This document shows, piece after piece, positions 23,290 through 35,232 of a stretch of 64,000 bases of DNA. This DNA comes from Nepenthes gracilis (Eukaryota > Streptophyta > Magnoliopsida > Caryophyllales > Nepenthaceae). The position numbers were made by a program, and so were the translations under genes. Below the pieces are notes generated by a model. It worked only from the letters and a program-made list of their open reading frames with translations, searched no databases and was not told the DNA's origin. The stretch is from contig BSYO01000006.1 of assembly GCA_033239525.1 (NCBI GenBank), forward strand, positions 18,004,175 through 18,068,174, given 5' to 3'. The stretch's first letter is position 1. Every line of letters starts with the position of its first letter.

Positions 23290-23684
23290 ATACAAGCCAA
23301 AACGATACATCATCATGGTTAATATCTTGTTCTAATTTGGATTTCAAATTTTCAAGAAGTCAAAAAGGCTCCAAACCATGGACCAACATGCTTATTTCAT
23401 GCAAAAGGCAAATAAAATACAATATATTTGAGTTATGAAGGAAAATAAACAGTGGCAACAACATTAAAATCACAAGTCCCACAACTAGGGGTCTGATATT
23501 ATTCCTCTTCTGACATTTGCACAATAAAAGGCATCGCGTACCAAAAATTTGAGGAATGGCCAAATAGGCATATCATAAAAGAACAGATAAAGTACAACCA
23601 GTGCCCACACAATGCACTAGATCAAATAATGCAATTGTGTTGTGTGCAAGCTTCAGCTACTGCTTGTCACTTATTTGACAAAGA

Positions 23685-25675
23685 TTACTGAGCAAAGACG
23701 TGAATTCTTACCAACAGCTGGCAACGTGCAATGAGGTCCTCAGAAGGCATAAGCAGCTTTTGATGTTCCAACTTTGAGCATTTTTGCAACCAATGGCACA
23801 CTCCATCACTCAAATAGTGTATATCTTCGCTGGACATATTGAAACTTCTACATCTAGCAGTGTAGAAGACGTGGCCAGAAGATGCGATTTCTATTCCAGC
23901 TCAGCCACCTGTTGCTGCATAAACAGAGCTGATTGAGACATGGAATATATGCCTTCCCTGTTTAACTGGTTCATCATCACATAATATCATGAAAACCACG
24001 AATACTCACCTCCTGAGAAGCACTTAATACATCTTCAGAACTTGTAGTAGAAAGGATTTCAATCTCCTATCCACATTCATCAAAAAGATACTAAAACCAA
24101 GATACTTGTTTACTAAATTTTTTAGCTTTGAAATGATTTTCCCTCGAGAAAAGACTTACCAAGACAAGAAACTCCAATTTGTATAGCCTCTAAACAAGTT
24201 TCTTACACCAATTTACAACTTTGAACAGATTTCCTCGAACAATGTCGCTAATGGTTTGCTTTCTTCTCTTGGCATTTTCTATGTCAAGTGTCCTATATGC
24301 TAGAGCAAGCAAATATACTGCTGGGTGAAGCCTCCTGTAGACAAACCAATGCATCACAAGTACAGTCTGAACCCTCACATGTAAAAATCGAATGCACATT
24401 TTCAATACATATTATTTTCCAAGGTTGACGAGAAAAATCACAGGCATCACCCGAGCTTTTTCTTTTGCCTTTCTCAAATCTTGTTAGCACTTGGGACATG
24501 GGGAGGGAATGTCACATCTTGATGAATCAAGAATCCAGTAAACAGACAGTTCATGTTTCTCAGTTTACTTGCATTCGAAAAGGATACACTTAAAAGCAAA
24601 GAGTCTGTGGATTATACACGGAAATGTTAAATATTTGTCTCACTTGAAAGGGGTCTTAAGACTTGCCCAGGAGTAGGACAAACTTACCCAAAAAAAGAGT
24701 TGGACAAACTCACTCACTTTTCAAATTGTGGATCACCATCAGTTCTATCCCAATATCTTCGTGATTGAACAGTTTGGCTTTTGTTATCTCTGCCAAAAGT
24801 TTCGACATACCAACCGCCAATGTCATGCATACTACAACGTGGCTCAAACAACCAATATCTGTTGGGGGGGGAAAAGCAACTTTAAAATCTTTAGCATAGG
24901 TGTAAAACAAATAAATTATATGAATTGCTAAAAAAAAAAAAAAAAAGAAATTTCTGAAACATGCATTGTAGAAAAGCTTAAGCTCACTTTGATCATATGC
25001 AAACAAACCATGATACATAAGAAGAATTCCCATCCACACAGTAAAAAGATTTCAACACAAGCTCAATTTTGAGACTTGAAAAGAATGTTCTGCTCCCTAC
25101 AAATGCAATTATAACATTCCTTCTATGCACCAGTCCCAGTCTACCTATTCCTTCAGTTTAGGGCTTTGTGATTTTGAGTTACATGCAACATCACGCATCA
25201 CAACCACAACTTGAATGTTCTGTATCGGGTTCATGCCACCTCATGTAGGATACACTTCACCCCTAATAGCAGGAGACCATGACTTAAAAAAATATTATAA
25301 TTCTAAAAGCACCGACTGAGAGAATGAAGGTTGAATGCTTTATAACAGCTACATGGTCCAGCTACTTCCAAGGCTTAGGTCCATATCATGCTCACCCCTC
25401 TGTGGACTCTGGTATTTATAAGATGGGATTGCAAGAGGTGGTTGCCAAATACAGGTGTTACAGCTGCAACCAGCTAAACCACCAGTAGTCATATGACTAC
25501 CCAACGACATGGTAAAAGAAAGAACGTCATCAGTAGACTGGTAAAGAGTTTCTGTACATCAATATGGCTTTAGGAAATGAGAATCTCACTTGCTTGGAGG
25601 TAACCGGGCTCTAGTGCATCTACACTCACAAATGGATACTTCATCCCCCAGTTGAAACCAGTGCATGTGCTTCAC
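23685..25675 (-). pseudogene. Unidentified multi-exon gene or gene relic
   Basis: Several exon-like segments on the minus strand have splice-like borders. They are 25590-25675 (VKHMHWFQLGDEVSICECRC), 25396-25551 (includes SLGSHMTTGGLAGCSCNTCI; donor GTGAGC), about 24721-24860 (reads GGWYVETFGRDN or, in another frame, DIGCLSHVVVCMT; donor GTGAGT), 24190-24333 (LHPAVYLLALAYRTLDIENA) and 23685-23899 (SSEDIHYLSDGVCHWLQKCS, ending in TAA). They are protein-like and conserved-looking, but I cannot identify the family. The phases do not all join: the first pair of segments would create a stop. It may be a decayed gene or one whose true junctions I missed. No retroelement motifs occur here. Introns would hold the rest. 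Confidence 0.3.
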
Positions 25676-26106
25676 CTGAATGGCATACAACTTAAGTTTG
25701 CAAGAATGCCTTGAAAAAACTTTAAAAGAAAATACACTGGTCAACCTAGCATCTTTGAAGAGAAGAAAGAGCCAAGATAACCAAAGCATGCAAGCTTGCA
25801 GCCTTTTAGATACAAGATTCTAGATATCTCTTTTTCAACTTTAGAGCCCGTGTCTTTGTCAGCTGAAACTTAAAACAGATACAAAGAGAAGCAACTGACA
25901 CAAAATTTACAGAAGCAAAATTTTGCCCAACTAATTTCTCGAACTTTGCATTTGACAGTATTTCTTTTTTCATGGAATACTGCTTGATGGCCAGCAACTT
26001 TTTCCCCTTCTTCAAAAATTAAATTTTTGTCATCCGTTTGTGCCATAAATTTCAAAATTAGGACAATATTACAATTACATAGAGATGTGTATGTGAACCT
26101 AGTACT

Positions 26107-26111
26107 TCACC
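26107..26111. repeat. Left target site duplication of solo LTR (TCACC)
   Basis: TCACC directly precedes TGTTGGG at 26112 and recurs at 27536-27540 directly after CCCAACA. Confidence 0.85.
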
Positions 26112-27535
26112 TGTTGGGTTTGGTCACTCCCTTGTGAGTGGATCAATAAACGGATAAGTTATCAAAATTCGGACTACTGCAAACTAACTGCAGCAATACC
26201 AGGAGGACCATTTGTTGGAGAAGGCAAATCTTGGAGGGGAACATTTGCTGGAGTGGCAAATTAACCGGTCAGGCAAGTAATAGGCCAGTCAACAGAAGGT
26301 TGACCGGCTGAGAGAAGAATCCGGTCAACATCCTGTTGAGTGGCTGAGAAAGGAGAGTGGATTCTCCGGAGAGGAAATACCGGAGTGCACTTTCCGGAGT
26401 GAAAAATGCGGAAGTGCATTTTTCGAAGTGAATGTTGACCAGAAAATTTTCCAGAATGAAAATGTTAGCCGGAAAATTTTCCGGAGTGAAAATTGTTGAC
26501 CGGAAAATTCCAGAGTAAAGAGTGGAAAATGCAGGTTTGCATTTGCCGGAGTGGCAAATTGACCGGTCAGGCAAGTAATAGGCTAGTCAACAAAAGGTTG
26601 ACCAGCTAAGAGAAGAATCCGGTCAACATCCTGTTGACCGGCTGAGAAAGGAGAGTGGATTCTCCGGAAAGGAAATGCCGAACTGCACTTTTCGGAGTGG
26701 AAAATGCGAAAGTGCGTTTTTTGGAGTGAATGTTGACCGAAAATTTTTCCAAAGTGAAAATGTTGACCAGAAAATTTTCCGAAGCGAAAATTGTTGACCA
26801 AAAAATTCCAGAGTGAAGAGTGGAAAATGCAGGTTTGCATTTTCCGGAATGCTTTTGGCCGGTTTGCCTTTTGCAGGTATGGTTTGGATGGATAAAGACC
26901 GAAATGGCCAGAATTAATAAGGGGCCGAGGTATTTTAATAATGGACGAAAAGTCTAAATAATAATCGAAGACGTGGGATGATGTCCGAGGTCCTTTGTCA
27001 ACGCCTGGGGACTATGACATCTGCGACGTCTATGCAATCAGCCTTTTTCAGAAAAGAAAGTTAACTCTCAGAGCTGGCACCCGATTGATTGAGCAAGTCA
27101 ATTCCTCCTAACAAAGTGGCGATTAGCAGAGTTTGTGGACAGAGTTGATAACAGATTTTGCACACACACACAACTGTCTACTGGGTAGACAGTCTCCGGA
27201 CAAAATTTGTATATATATGCATGCCGGGCATGCAACCATGGCAGAAAAGAGTAGTGAGAAAAGAAAAACGTAAGAGAGAATTATATTCTTACTCTTATTT
27301 TGTTCTCAGCTCTTCGAGAGGCTTCTATAGCCAAAAGGGTTTCTATAACCATTTTCACATAGTGAATTTATTTGTAGACTAAGTGTCCCATGATTTCTCT
27401 CTTATTTTAAAAAGGGCTTTCCTCGTAAAAATTGGTGTGTTCTTCCTCTTTCTCCCATATCGAATGTGGGTTTGTGCATTCCATCGTTCCTGTCCGGCTT
27501 GTGTTGTACAAACAGCAACTATATTTTTCCCAACA
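26112..27535. mobile_element. Solo LTR, probably Ty1/copia
   Basis: This 1,424-base unit begins TGTTGGG, ends CCCAACA (a 7-bp terminal inverted repeat), and is flanked by perfect TCACC duplications. It contains no coding domains, so it is an LTR left by recombination between two LTRs. TGTTGGG...CCCAACA ends are common in plant Ty1/copia LTRs. The left half holds a 298-bp tandem duplication loaded with TTGACC. A TATATATATGCATG region near 27211 could be the promoter of a plus-oriented LTR, followed by an A/G-rich leader. Orientation is not proven. It lies between the unidentified gene and the J-protein gene. Confidence 0.85.
26242..26837. repeat. 298-bp tandem duplication inside the solo LTR
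   Basis: Two head-to-tail copies are present. GTGGCAAATT occurs at 26253 and again at 26551, exactly 298 apart, and similarity continues to the start of a third partial copy (GCATTTTCCGG at 26838). Each copy carries four or five TTGACC motifs plus GGTCAA. Several AATTTTCCGG-like sub-repeats within each copy hint at an older, shorter repeat. Confidence 0.85.
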
Positions 27536-27540
27536 TCACC
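27536..27540. repeat. Right target site duplication of solo LTR (TCACC)
   Basis: It is identical to 26107-26111. Confidence 0.85.
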
Positions 27541-27758
27541 AACCATTTTGCAGTGACAAGCATTAATTCAGGCATATTTCCGCAACACGAGGCAGCATTA
27601 GACATTTAAGAAAGCTCAACTAAGTTATTTTCACAATTAACCATCATATCAATACAAGGAACTCCAGCATATAGCATGTCATGCTCAAGCGTCAAGAGGA
27701 TCATGCAAGGACTCACAGCTACCTCCATAGTTAGAAAATTGTAAATCTTTAGCAAGAT

Positions 27759-28046
27759 GAGGACTTGAAGATAATAAATATAAACTTATCCATTTTTTTA
27801 AAAACAAAAAGAAAGGTTTTTAATACCATTAAAAAAAAGTGAGTACAGTTTGAAGTCAACATATGATTTGGAATTTACACCAATATTTCACTGGAGTTTA
27901 TACATTAGCAACTTGAGGACTTGAAGATAATAAATATAAACATCCATATTTCTTAAAAACAAAGAGTTTATGAATACATTAAAAAAATTAAGTACAGTTT
28001 GAAGTCAACGTATAAATTGGAATTTATATCGACATTTCACTGGAAA
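27759..28046. repeat. Tandem duplication (~156-bp period) after the J-protein gene
   Basis: GAGGACTTGAAGATAATAAA occurs at 27759 and 27915. Both copies continue through AGTACAGTTTGAAGTCAAC and end near TTTCACTGGA. This is a direct duplication in the 3' flank or 3' untranslated region of the minus-strand J-protein gene. The copies differ by small indels and substitutions. Confidence 0.85.
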
Positions 28047-28103
28047 AAGCAGAATATACAAAAATCGAGGGAAAGAAATTAACATATGATTCCGAAGATG
28101 TAT

Positions 28104-31100
28104 CTATACAGTGAAAAGAGCACAACTAATGAAGGCAATCAAACGAACCAGTAATGTCCTGTGCTTGAGAATCACATGAGACTTTGTACCGTGGGTATTG
28201 TAGAAGAAGCAGGAGCTTTCTTCAGGGTTTGTTCCAAGTCCAGTTATTGTCCCTAACGGGATCTTAGAAAGCGTGCCATTCAAGGTGGTATTCTTAGAAA
28301 GCCCTTCAATGATATACTTTGGCGCTTCCTGTGAACTAAGAAAAATATGTATTTGGTCATCTGAAGCTTTGTTCTGTATCCCCCCATAAGAGCTTCTAGG
28401 AGGGACTCTGGTGGCTGTAGCAGCCAACTTTCCAAAGACATGCAATTCCAAATTCTTGTACGCATCTGATTTGTTGCATTTGATGTCTTCAGTGTCCATT
28501 TGAGGCGTTTGAATAGTCTCCACTTCAGAAAAATCCTTTTTGGCCATCACATCATCAACCACGTTACACAAATCTAAATCTACAGATCTGTACGAAGTCA
28601 ATTTCTCATAACAAAATTCAGATAACTCAGGAACATTATCAACTATGCGAACAATGCCAAAAAGATCGCGTCCTGAAACCAAGTGCAGCACCTCCGGTGT
28701 GTCATACACAGACCTTTCCTCAGCCTCAAAACGATCAGGAAGAAGATCCATACACCCAATTTCGGGTCCATAATATGCAGCATGTATGGCTGAACAAAGA
28801 TCTCTTTCAAGTACATCAAAATATCCTGTCCCACTGACTACCCTCCTCTCTGACAAAATGTCTTTTACAGCATTTCTATACCATCTCAACCATTCAACAA
28901 CTTCCATTTGTGTTGTGATCTCATAGGATGCATATATATGGTAACTTGAACGTTGTCTACAATGTTTATGCACAATCTTCCTCTGAGTCAACAGATAATG
29001 GTCATAAAGGGCTCTTTTACTGGGATCTGACAGAATCTGAAACAAAATTTAAATACTGCTCTGTAAGCATGCCGCATCCCAGATATTCACAGCATAATAA
29101 CCAAAAAGATCGAATGTGCGCACAAGCAATGATACTTATGGAAACCTTATCACAGAGGCTCCCCTTGCTCTGATTCTAAGTTGTCATCTGTAATTCCAAC
29201 TTATTAACTTTACTTTGACATGTTCACAAACATGAAAGGAGAAAAAAAAGAGAAAATAGTTGAGCCATAATGAAAAGAACTCCAGTTGTTGGCCCCTCAA
29301 TCTGTAATTGAAAAGTATTGTAGCTGCCAAAATCATTTTCAAGCTGTCCAGAAAGAAACGAAGAAAGGGGAACAAGAATCATGGTCTTAGGTCATCACTT
29401 GCAGATCCAAGATTTATAGGGCGTTGGAGGAAAGGATTTGAGACATGGGTAAAGCCTGCAACTACCGAATGTGAAATCTTCACACAAGAGGACATGGTTC
29501 AATATCTAAAAAAAGCTACAAGATGATGCCTCACTTCTATATTCTCATACCACAACAAGAAGTTGAGACACTCAAATACAAAGTTAAGCATTTCAAAATT
29601 TATATTCACATCCAAACATTCTTTAGTTCCAATTGTGGTGGCAACCAGAGATAGTATTATCATCTATGGCCCCAGAATTGATAGCTGCAATGTTTACTAC
29701 ACCAGCGTCCACTTTTATAATCCTTCTGTTTTCTTGATTCTATTAGTTTTTTTTTTTTCCCTTCTGTTTTTCATCTTAGTTGTAGTCTGCATCATTAGGT
29801 CAGTAAGACCAAGCACACTCCGGATGGAAAATTTTGAAATCCCCTTTCTTGGGTGTAAGAAAAACCTCCTAAAGTGCCTTCCATCTTGTTTTTTCAGGCA
29901 GTCAACCTCCGGACAAAATGATTTCTGGACTTGGTTTGATAGCTGCTTAAACCAACAGACCACTTCCAACACAAGATGATGTACAATGAGGTCTACTAAA
30001 CTTGGTCGTTTGCACAATGACACATCAATTACCATGCATGCAACTAATATGGCACCACTATATTTGATGTAAACTTGTTTTAACAAAGACCTCCTTTTCC
30101 ACATAAGAAGCATAAAAATCCTAGAACACTGCCCCAATCAAAGAGAGTCCACAAGCTCATCAGGCAAATTTGCTAAAACCTACATGGCTAAAATCCAACC
30201 ACCTATAGAATGCAGAACCATAAATAGAATACACAGTGTCGAACCAAAGAAAGGCATAGTACACAAGGCTACCCATATTGCAGTCTATGGAGAGGGTGAT
30301 TGTCCATAGTCATATCCGTATATTACATAAAGGCAATTTTCAAAGCTTAATTTATAACCTCCAAGTCAAAATAGAGCAAGCTTATCATTAGGCGAAGGCT
30401 CAAACTCATACAATGTGCCTAACTACTGATTGTAATTATAGACCTATAATTCCTACAACAATACTGAAACGTCAAAATACACATTTAGGCTATTTGCCCA
30501 TATTACCATGAGCATGGACACCAATATCTTCAAGCGGGACATAACTTAGCACGCAGAACCCACTAAGTTGCGTAAGGACATGAACACCATTTTGCACATT
30601 CAGTAGCCATGGGAAGTGTTTAATTATTACTTTACATAGTATAACGCTTTCAACTATTCCGTAAAATATTAAACAAATATCACTTAATTTTTTCCCAAAA
30701 TTGACAGCAAACCGACATGTCCGCCGATAAAGTAATAAGACACAATCATGATTTTCCAGATAACAGAGACGCTATCGACATTTTTTTGTTAAGTAGCTGA
30801 TAGACAATTAAGCGATCGCAAGTTTCAGAATGTGCTCTCCCGACCACCCACAATTTTGAACAAGTCATCTAGAATCATAGCAGTAAAGAAGGCATCAATC
30901 GCGCTTATTAAACATGCTTACACAGTAATACCTCATATGCTGCGACAATTCTAATGAATCGATTCGAAGTATTACAATCATTCGCCGAAGAAGCAATGTC
31001 AGGGTGCGTCTCTTTGGCCAATTTCCGGAAAGATGCTTTGATTTTGTCAAACGAACTCGTTTCTGAAACCCCTAATATCTCATACGCATTCTCACCGGCG

Positions 31101-31270
31101 AACTCGGCGGGATTCGGCTCAGTGCGGCTGCCGAGCCACCGTCTTACACCTGTAGGGTATAAGAACATAATTTGACGATTACTCCTGCAAGGATTTAACC
31201 TCGGCGACAGTGAAATCATTCGTCGGCGATGACACAGCTCGGTGCGGATAGCTCCCTCCGAGAACTCCAT
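28104..31270 (-). CDS. J-domain (DnaJ-like) protein
   Basis: Exon 1 is 31270-30932 and exon 2 is 29036-28104. A 1,895-base GT-AG intron (30931-29037) joins them in phase 0, giving 423 residues. The J domain spans about residues 60-130: NAYEILGVSE, FRKLAKETHPD with the HPD motif at residues 89-91 (30998-31006), then LSDPSKRALYDHYLL from exon 2. The intron cuts the domain after HPD. J proteins stimulate Hsp70 ATPase. The basic, Ser/Arg-rich first 50 residues suggest mitochondrial or chloroplast targeting; Met18 is an alternative start. The remaining 290 residues have no second domain that I recognise. There is no Gly/Phe region or zinc-finger repeat, so it is not a type I or typical type II DnaJ. 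A hydrophobic stretch at the extreme C-terminus could anchor it in a membrane. The gene appears intact. Confidence 0.88.
29037..30931 (-). other. Long intron of the J-protein gene
   Basis: This is 1.9 kb of AT-rich sequence between the two J-protein exons, with donor GTATTA and acceptor TTTGTTTCAG. It holds short open stretches (for example 29563-29979 plus and 29715-30137 minus) but no recognisable domain, transposon end or RNA gene. Confidence 0.7.
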
Positions 31271-31559
31271 CTTTTTTGCAGCACCGGCAATTTCGGTGAT
31301 GGTGTTCGTTGAGGTGTCTGCGGTATCGGGAAGTGGGAGTGCAACGGCGAGGTATCCTGATGCTGACGTAAGGATCTGTACTGTGCTTAGGTAAGGTGTG
31401 GATTTTTCTGTTTAAAAAAATCAATAAGCTATTAGTCTATTTTTTTTATTTTAAAATATTTATTATATTATTTACTTTTACATTTAAATATTAATCACTT
31501 TTTCCGATATTTTGATAAAAAATAATTACATATATTATGTCATTAAATTAAATACTTTT

Positions 31560-31745
31560 ATTATGTACTATTGTCAAAAAATATTAAAGATTTAAAATAT
31601 CTAAATAAATAATAAATTTATATTAATTCAAGTAACCATTATTAATATTAATGATAGAAGGTTAATATTTTAATTTTTAATTTATTTTTATATTTAATTT
31701 ACAAGTGATAAATATTATATGTGATAAATTATTTTTGTCTAATAT
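31560..31745. repeat. AT-rich dispersed repeat, copy 1
   Basis: The block around TATTAAAGATTTAAAA and the following 150 bases match 59705-59875 in order. Shared landmarks are an 'attaatattaatga' block and a 'tttatatttaattta' block. No coding sequence or clear terminal repeats were found. It sits upstream of the J-protein gene. It may be a small non-autonomous transposon or part of an LTR. Confidence 0.4.
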
Positions 31746-32223
31746 TTAATATTATAAAGTCAAAAATTTCAACTCAGACAGTTTTGTAATTTTTTTCTCT
31801 TACACAATTTTTTACAAATATATATATATATAGTTTGGTTTTTGTAAACTTTTATTAAAAATTAATATTAAAAATCACTAAAAAATTAAAATTTTTAATA
31901 ATTTTATAATTGTTTTACATTTATTGAGATAAAAGATAAATAAAACGATGCCATTTTTTCGCATGTTAACTATAAATAAAATTTGGGTTTTAGGCGTTTA
32001 GGCCAGTCTTCTGTTGCTATCTTGAACTCAACGCTCAACTGGGCCTGCGTGACTAGAAATAAGCAACGCGAAGGAGAAGCCCATTTGAAAATTACGGTTT
32101 TTAGCGTGGGTAAAATATGGAACAGTTGATTTCGAATAACGTTTGAATTGCAAGGGCCACTGTACTTCTTTTGTTTTCTACAACCATTTGGGACATGAGA
32201 TACATATATTTAATATATATATT

Positions 32224-33105
32224 TGCTGCGTCCCGAGTCCTAGATTATCATACAAATTAAGAAGCCTTCGGATTCCTGATCCAAATCAAATCTCGAGCGG
32301 GTTCGATTTTCGTCACTACGAACTTGGAACCTACACAACACAAGCTACAAACGAGAGGTCAGAAGCTCAATGAAATTTCTCCCATCGAAAACACTCCGAC
32401 GCTCAAGTTAACAACTTCCTGTAATGAAAGGAAATTGGTGCACGCTTAGATATGCGCAGAAATACGCTGTGTATGCGATAGGAGGGCGTGAATGTAAGAA
32501 TGAAGGGTTAGATGAGCGTTTGGTGGGAGGCTGACTCCTTATATGCACCGCAAATGGTGGCTCACTCTCATAGCCTAAAGAAGGCTATGGAGGTTGGATT
32601 TGGACACTGATTTGAGAACTTGATCTCTGGAGGTGTGCATCTCATTGCACAATATGAAACTGAATGTCCAGATTCTAATCCCGTCTCTTGTAAAAGGAGA
32701 GGGATTTTATAAACTCCTTGACTTGGAGCTTTGGGCACGAGAATCCTTCCTGTAGGGATTCGTCGGCTATTGCCCAATGGTGGTGGCCCGGCATGTCAGT
32801 TGTCGTCTTGTGATGATGGAGAGACCATCGTGCGTCGTAGGTCACGCCTAGTCTACCTCTTGTGCTAGGATTGGCTAGTGAACTGTGAGCCAGGTGTCAC
32901 CTGCCGGCGGCAAAGTTGTCCTTCTTCTCATTGGCTTGTTTTCTCTATGATGTCCTACCGTTTACAACCGCATTAATGAGTTACAGGTGGCACCGATTGG
33001 TTATGAGTATTTGGCTGTCACGTAGGCGGTTTTAAATATTGGGGCTGGGCTGGCCACTTAGACTGCTGCTTCCTGGATTGGGCCTCATTGGTACTAAACC
33101 CAACA
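32224..33105 (-). repeat. 3' LTR of element E (left)
   Basis: It is 882 bases, TG to CA, aligning throughout with 42228-43125. Conserved blocks include 'gagcctt'-type text near 32260, the 'actccgacgctcaag' block near 32393, and the end 'cccaaca'. It is followed by the purine tract CTAGCCCCCATGCC (GGCATGGGGGCTAG on the pol strand), as in element C. Confidence 0.88.
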
Positions 33106-33469
33106 CTAGCCCCCATGCCTGGGATGACCTACTTTCGAGGCCAAGCATGTCTACTTTGAGTACAGTCGGTCACCACGCTGCTCTCCTTGAGATGCGCTAG
33201 GCTTTGTCTTCTTCTGGCGTCGCACCTTCCTTAAGCAGTCGTGCGGGTTTTTCAGGCGCCGCAATGATTTAGTACTCTAAAGATTTAGATTTGCATGCCT
33301 GAGGTTGCATCAGTATCGAGGACTTTCCTTCTTCGTGAATGACGGCTATCGGGGAGTATGCCTAATTAAGTGGGGGTAGGGCACTAGCTTGTCCATAAAT
33401 AGGAGGACTCTTCAACCGGTGTTATTCATCCTTTAGCTGATTTTGGAGTAGCATTGCTAGGGCATTGGC

Positions 33470-33935
33470 TAGTCCCGATTTCGAAGGGAGCTCGCGAAGG
33501 AGTTGGATGGAATAATTGGAGATCCAGAGCTTCTAACGAAGATTGTCCTCACGCCCTCACTATGGGCGGTTCCTAATGTTAACAATGGTGACTCGGCCAC
33601 TCTGCCATCGTCGTGTGCCTCCCTTCAGGCTGTGATGATCTCCGGTGCGGTGGAGGATCGCGGCGGAGCTATCACGGAGAACTTTGCCTCTAGTATAGCG
33701 CATCACTCACTGTCTCCACTTCACTTGGTTCATCATATCTCCCATCTGGAGAGAAGGCGGAAGGGGGAGTCTCGGTAGGGGGAGACCAGACTTTCTATGT
33801 CCCTGTCAGGACTCCTTTTATGGGTGTTGATTCTACCTCTGTGTTTAGTATTGGGCTAGCCTTCAGGAGCTGGCCAACACCGACGGCTCTGGTGCTTTGG
33901 TTTGTTGGGATTCCGGCGATGGAGTCGTGGTGATC
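33470..33935 (+). pseudogene. Short antisense ORF relic in element E
   Basis: The frame reads ELAKELDGIIGDPELLTK from about 33485 and stays open to 33778. The conserved SWPTPTAL region follows in a shifted frame near 33870. It is the counterpart of 13240-13690 in element C. No family is recognised. See the finding on a third antisense frame. Confidence 0.3.
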
Positions 33936-34620
33936 CCATGTGGATCACGTTCCCTAGCAACGCTCCAAGCATCCGGGGCAGTCACTTCGGGTTTATGCCC
34001 CGTGCCGTATCTTTCTCTTCTTTCTTATACTTTCGGTGTTGTAAATCGTGCATTTGTAAAGGACTTTGATTAATAAAAGTAGTAGTTATTGCCTTTATTC
34101 TTTTCGCTTACCACATGAATCTTCTCCCCTTTTGTCGCTTGGTGCATTATATCCCTCGGATTGCAGGGCTTCTTTTTCGTCGTATGCACCAACTCGTGCA
34201 TTTGAGTGCTCCCAGTGGCCCGCAGTTTGCTTTTGTAGGAGTCTTCCCTCAAGTTGCTATACTAACTGTCAATGGGAGAACGTGGTACAAAGAGATTGCT
34301 GACGTTGGCTGCACTGGGAAGCCAAACACTGCTGGCAGACGTCATATCTGCAGGATGGTCTGACGCATTGATTGCGCGGGAAATTTTGGGGCATCGTGTC
34401 ATAATGACTTGTTTGGAAAGGTGCAACGCTTCAAGGATCTACCACGTGGAAGGAGAGCCATCGCTTCGGTTCCAGAATGATATCGTTTCACTGGGCGCCT
34501 TTGGCTATTTAAACGCCTGAGTTCCCTCTAAAGCTTTGTGCCTTATTGTTACTTTGGTGGCGTAAAGCTTTGCGCTACCTTTGGGTCTTCTTGTCTTTCT
34601 CTTCCCACGTTACGGTTTCA

Positions 34621-35232
34621 ATGGAAAGATAGTCCTCTTCATCAAGATTTGAATCTTCCTTCGGAGAATCTGTGAGGGACACTCACGCTTCAGGGATCCA
34701 TGGCAAGGCTGTTTCTGGCACAACAGCAGCAGAGGGCTATCATTCAGAGGCCACTGTTGTGGGCCCGATACGATTTCTGAGGGTGCCACTAGGTTTCGAG
34801 AGGGAGGAGGTGTCTACTTCCTCGCGACGCCATAGGCGAAGGAGGGCAGATCCGTCACTTCATCAAATCACTAGGGCCGTGGAGGATATGGAGGTCTGTG
34901 TGCAGGCTACCGCTAGTGCAGTTGAGCGGGCTCAAGCTCGTGCGGCGTGCTTTGAGCGGGCGTGGTCAGAATCTGAGGCAAGGGCCTCGAGACTTGCTGG
35001 TGCCAACATGCAAGCTCAGGACCACATACTGGCTTTTCAGGAGGAGCTCGAGCAACTCCAGGTATAGCTCAGAGAGGAGTGCGCGCGGAACGCAGCCGAG
35101 TTGAGGTCGAGGTTTTCACCAGAGGATGTTGGTCCTGCATTGGAAAGGAGTTTCCAGAACAGCATCCGTTTCAGCCGGAGACTAGTCTCACTGGAGGATC
35201 CGGACTTCCGCATCTGCATCCTGGACCCTTAA
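34621..35232 (+). pseudogene. Antisense ORF 1 of element E
   Basis: It starts at ATG 34621 with a stop at codon 4 (34630-34632) and another at 35065-35067. Otherwise one frame runs to TAA at 35230-35232. Text such as GYHSEATVVGPIRFLRVPLG and ARAACFERAWSESEARASRL matches ORF 1 of element C residue for residue at many positions. The tail FSPEDVGPALERSFQNSIRF then RRLVS...ILDP carries the motif shared by all antisense ORFs. The middle is a predicted coiled coil. Confidence 0.6.
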
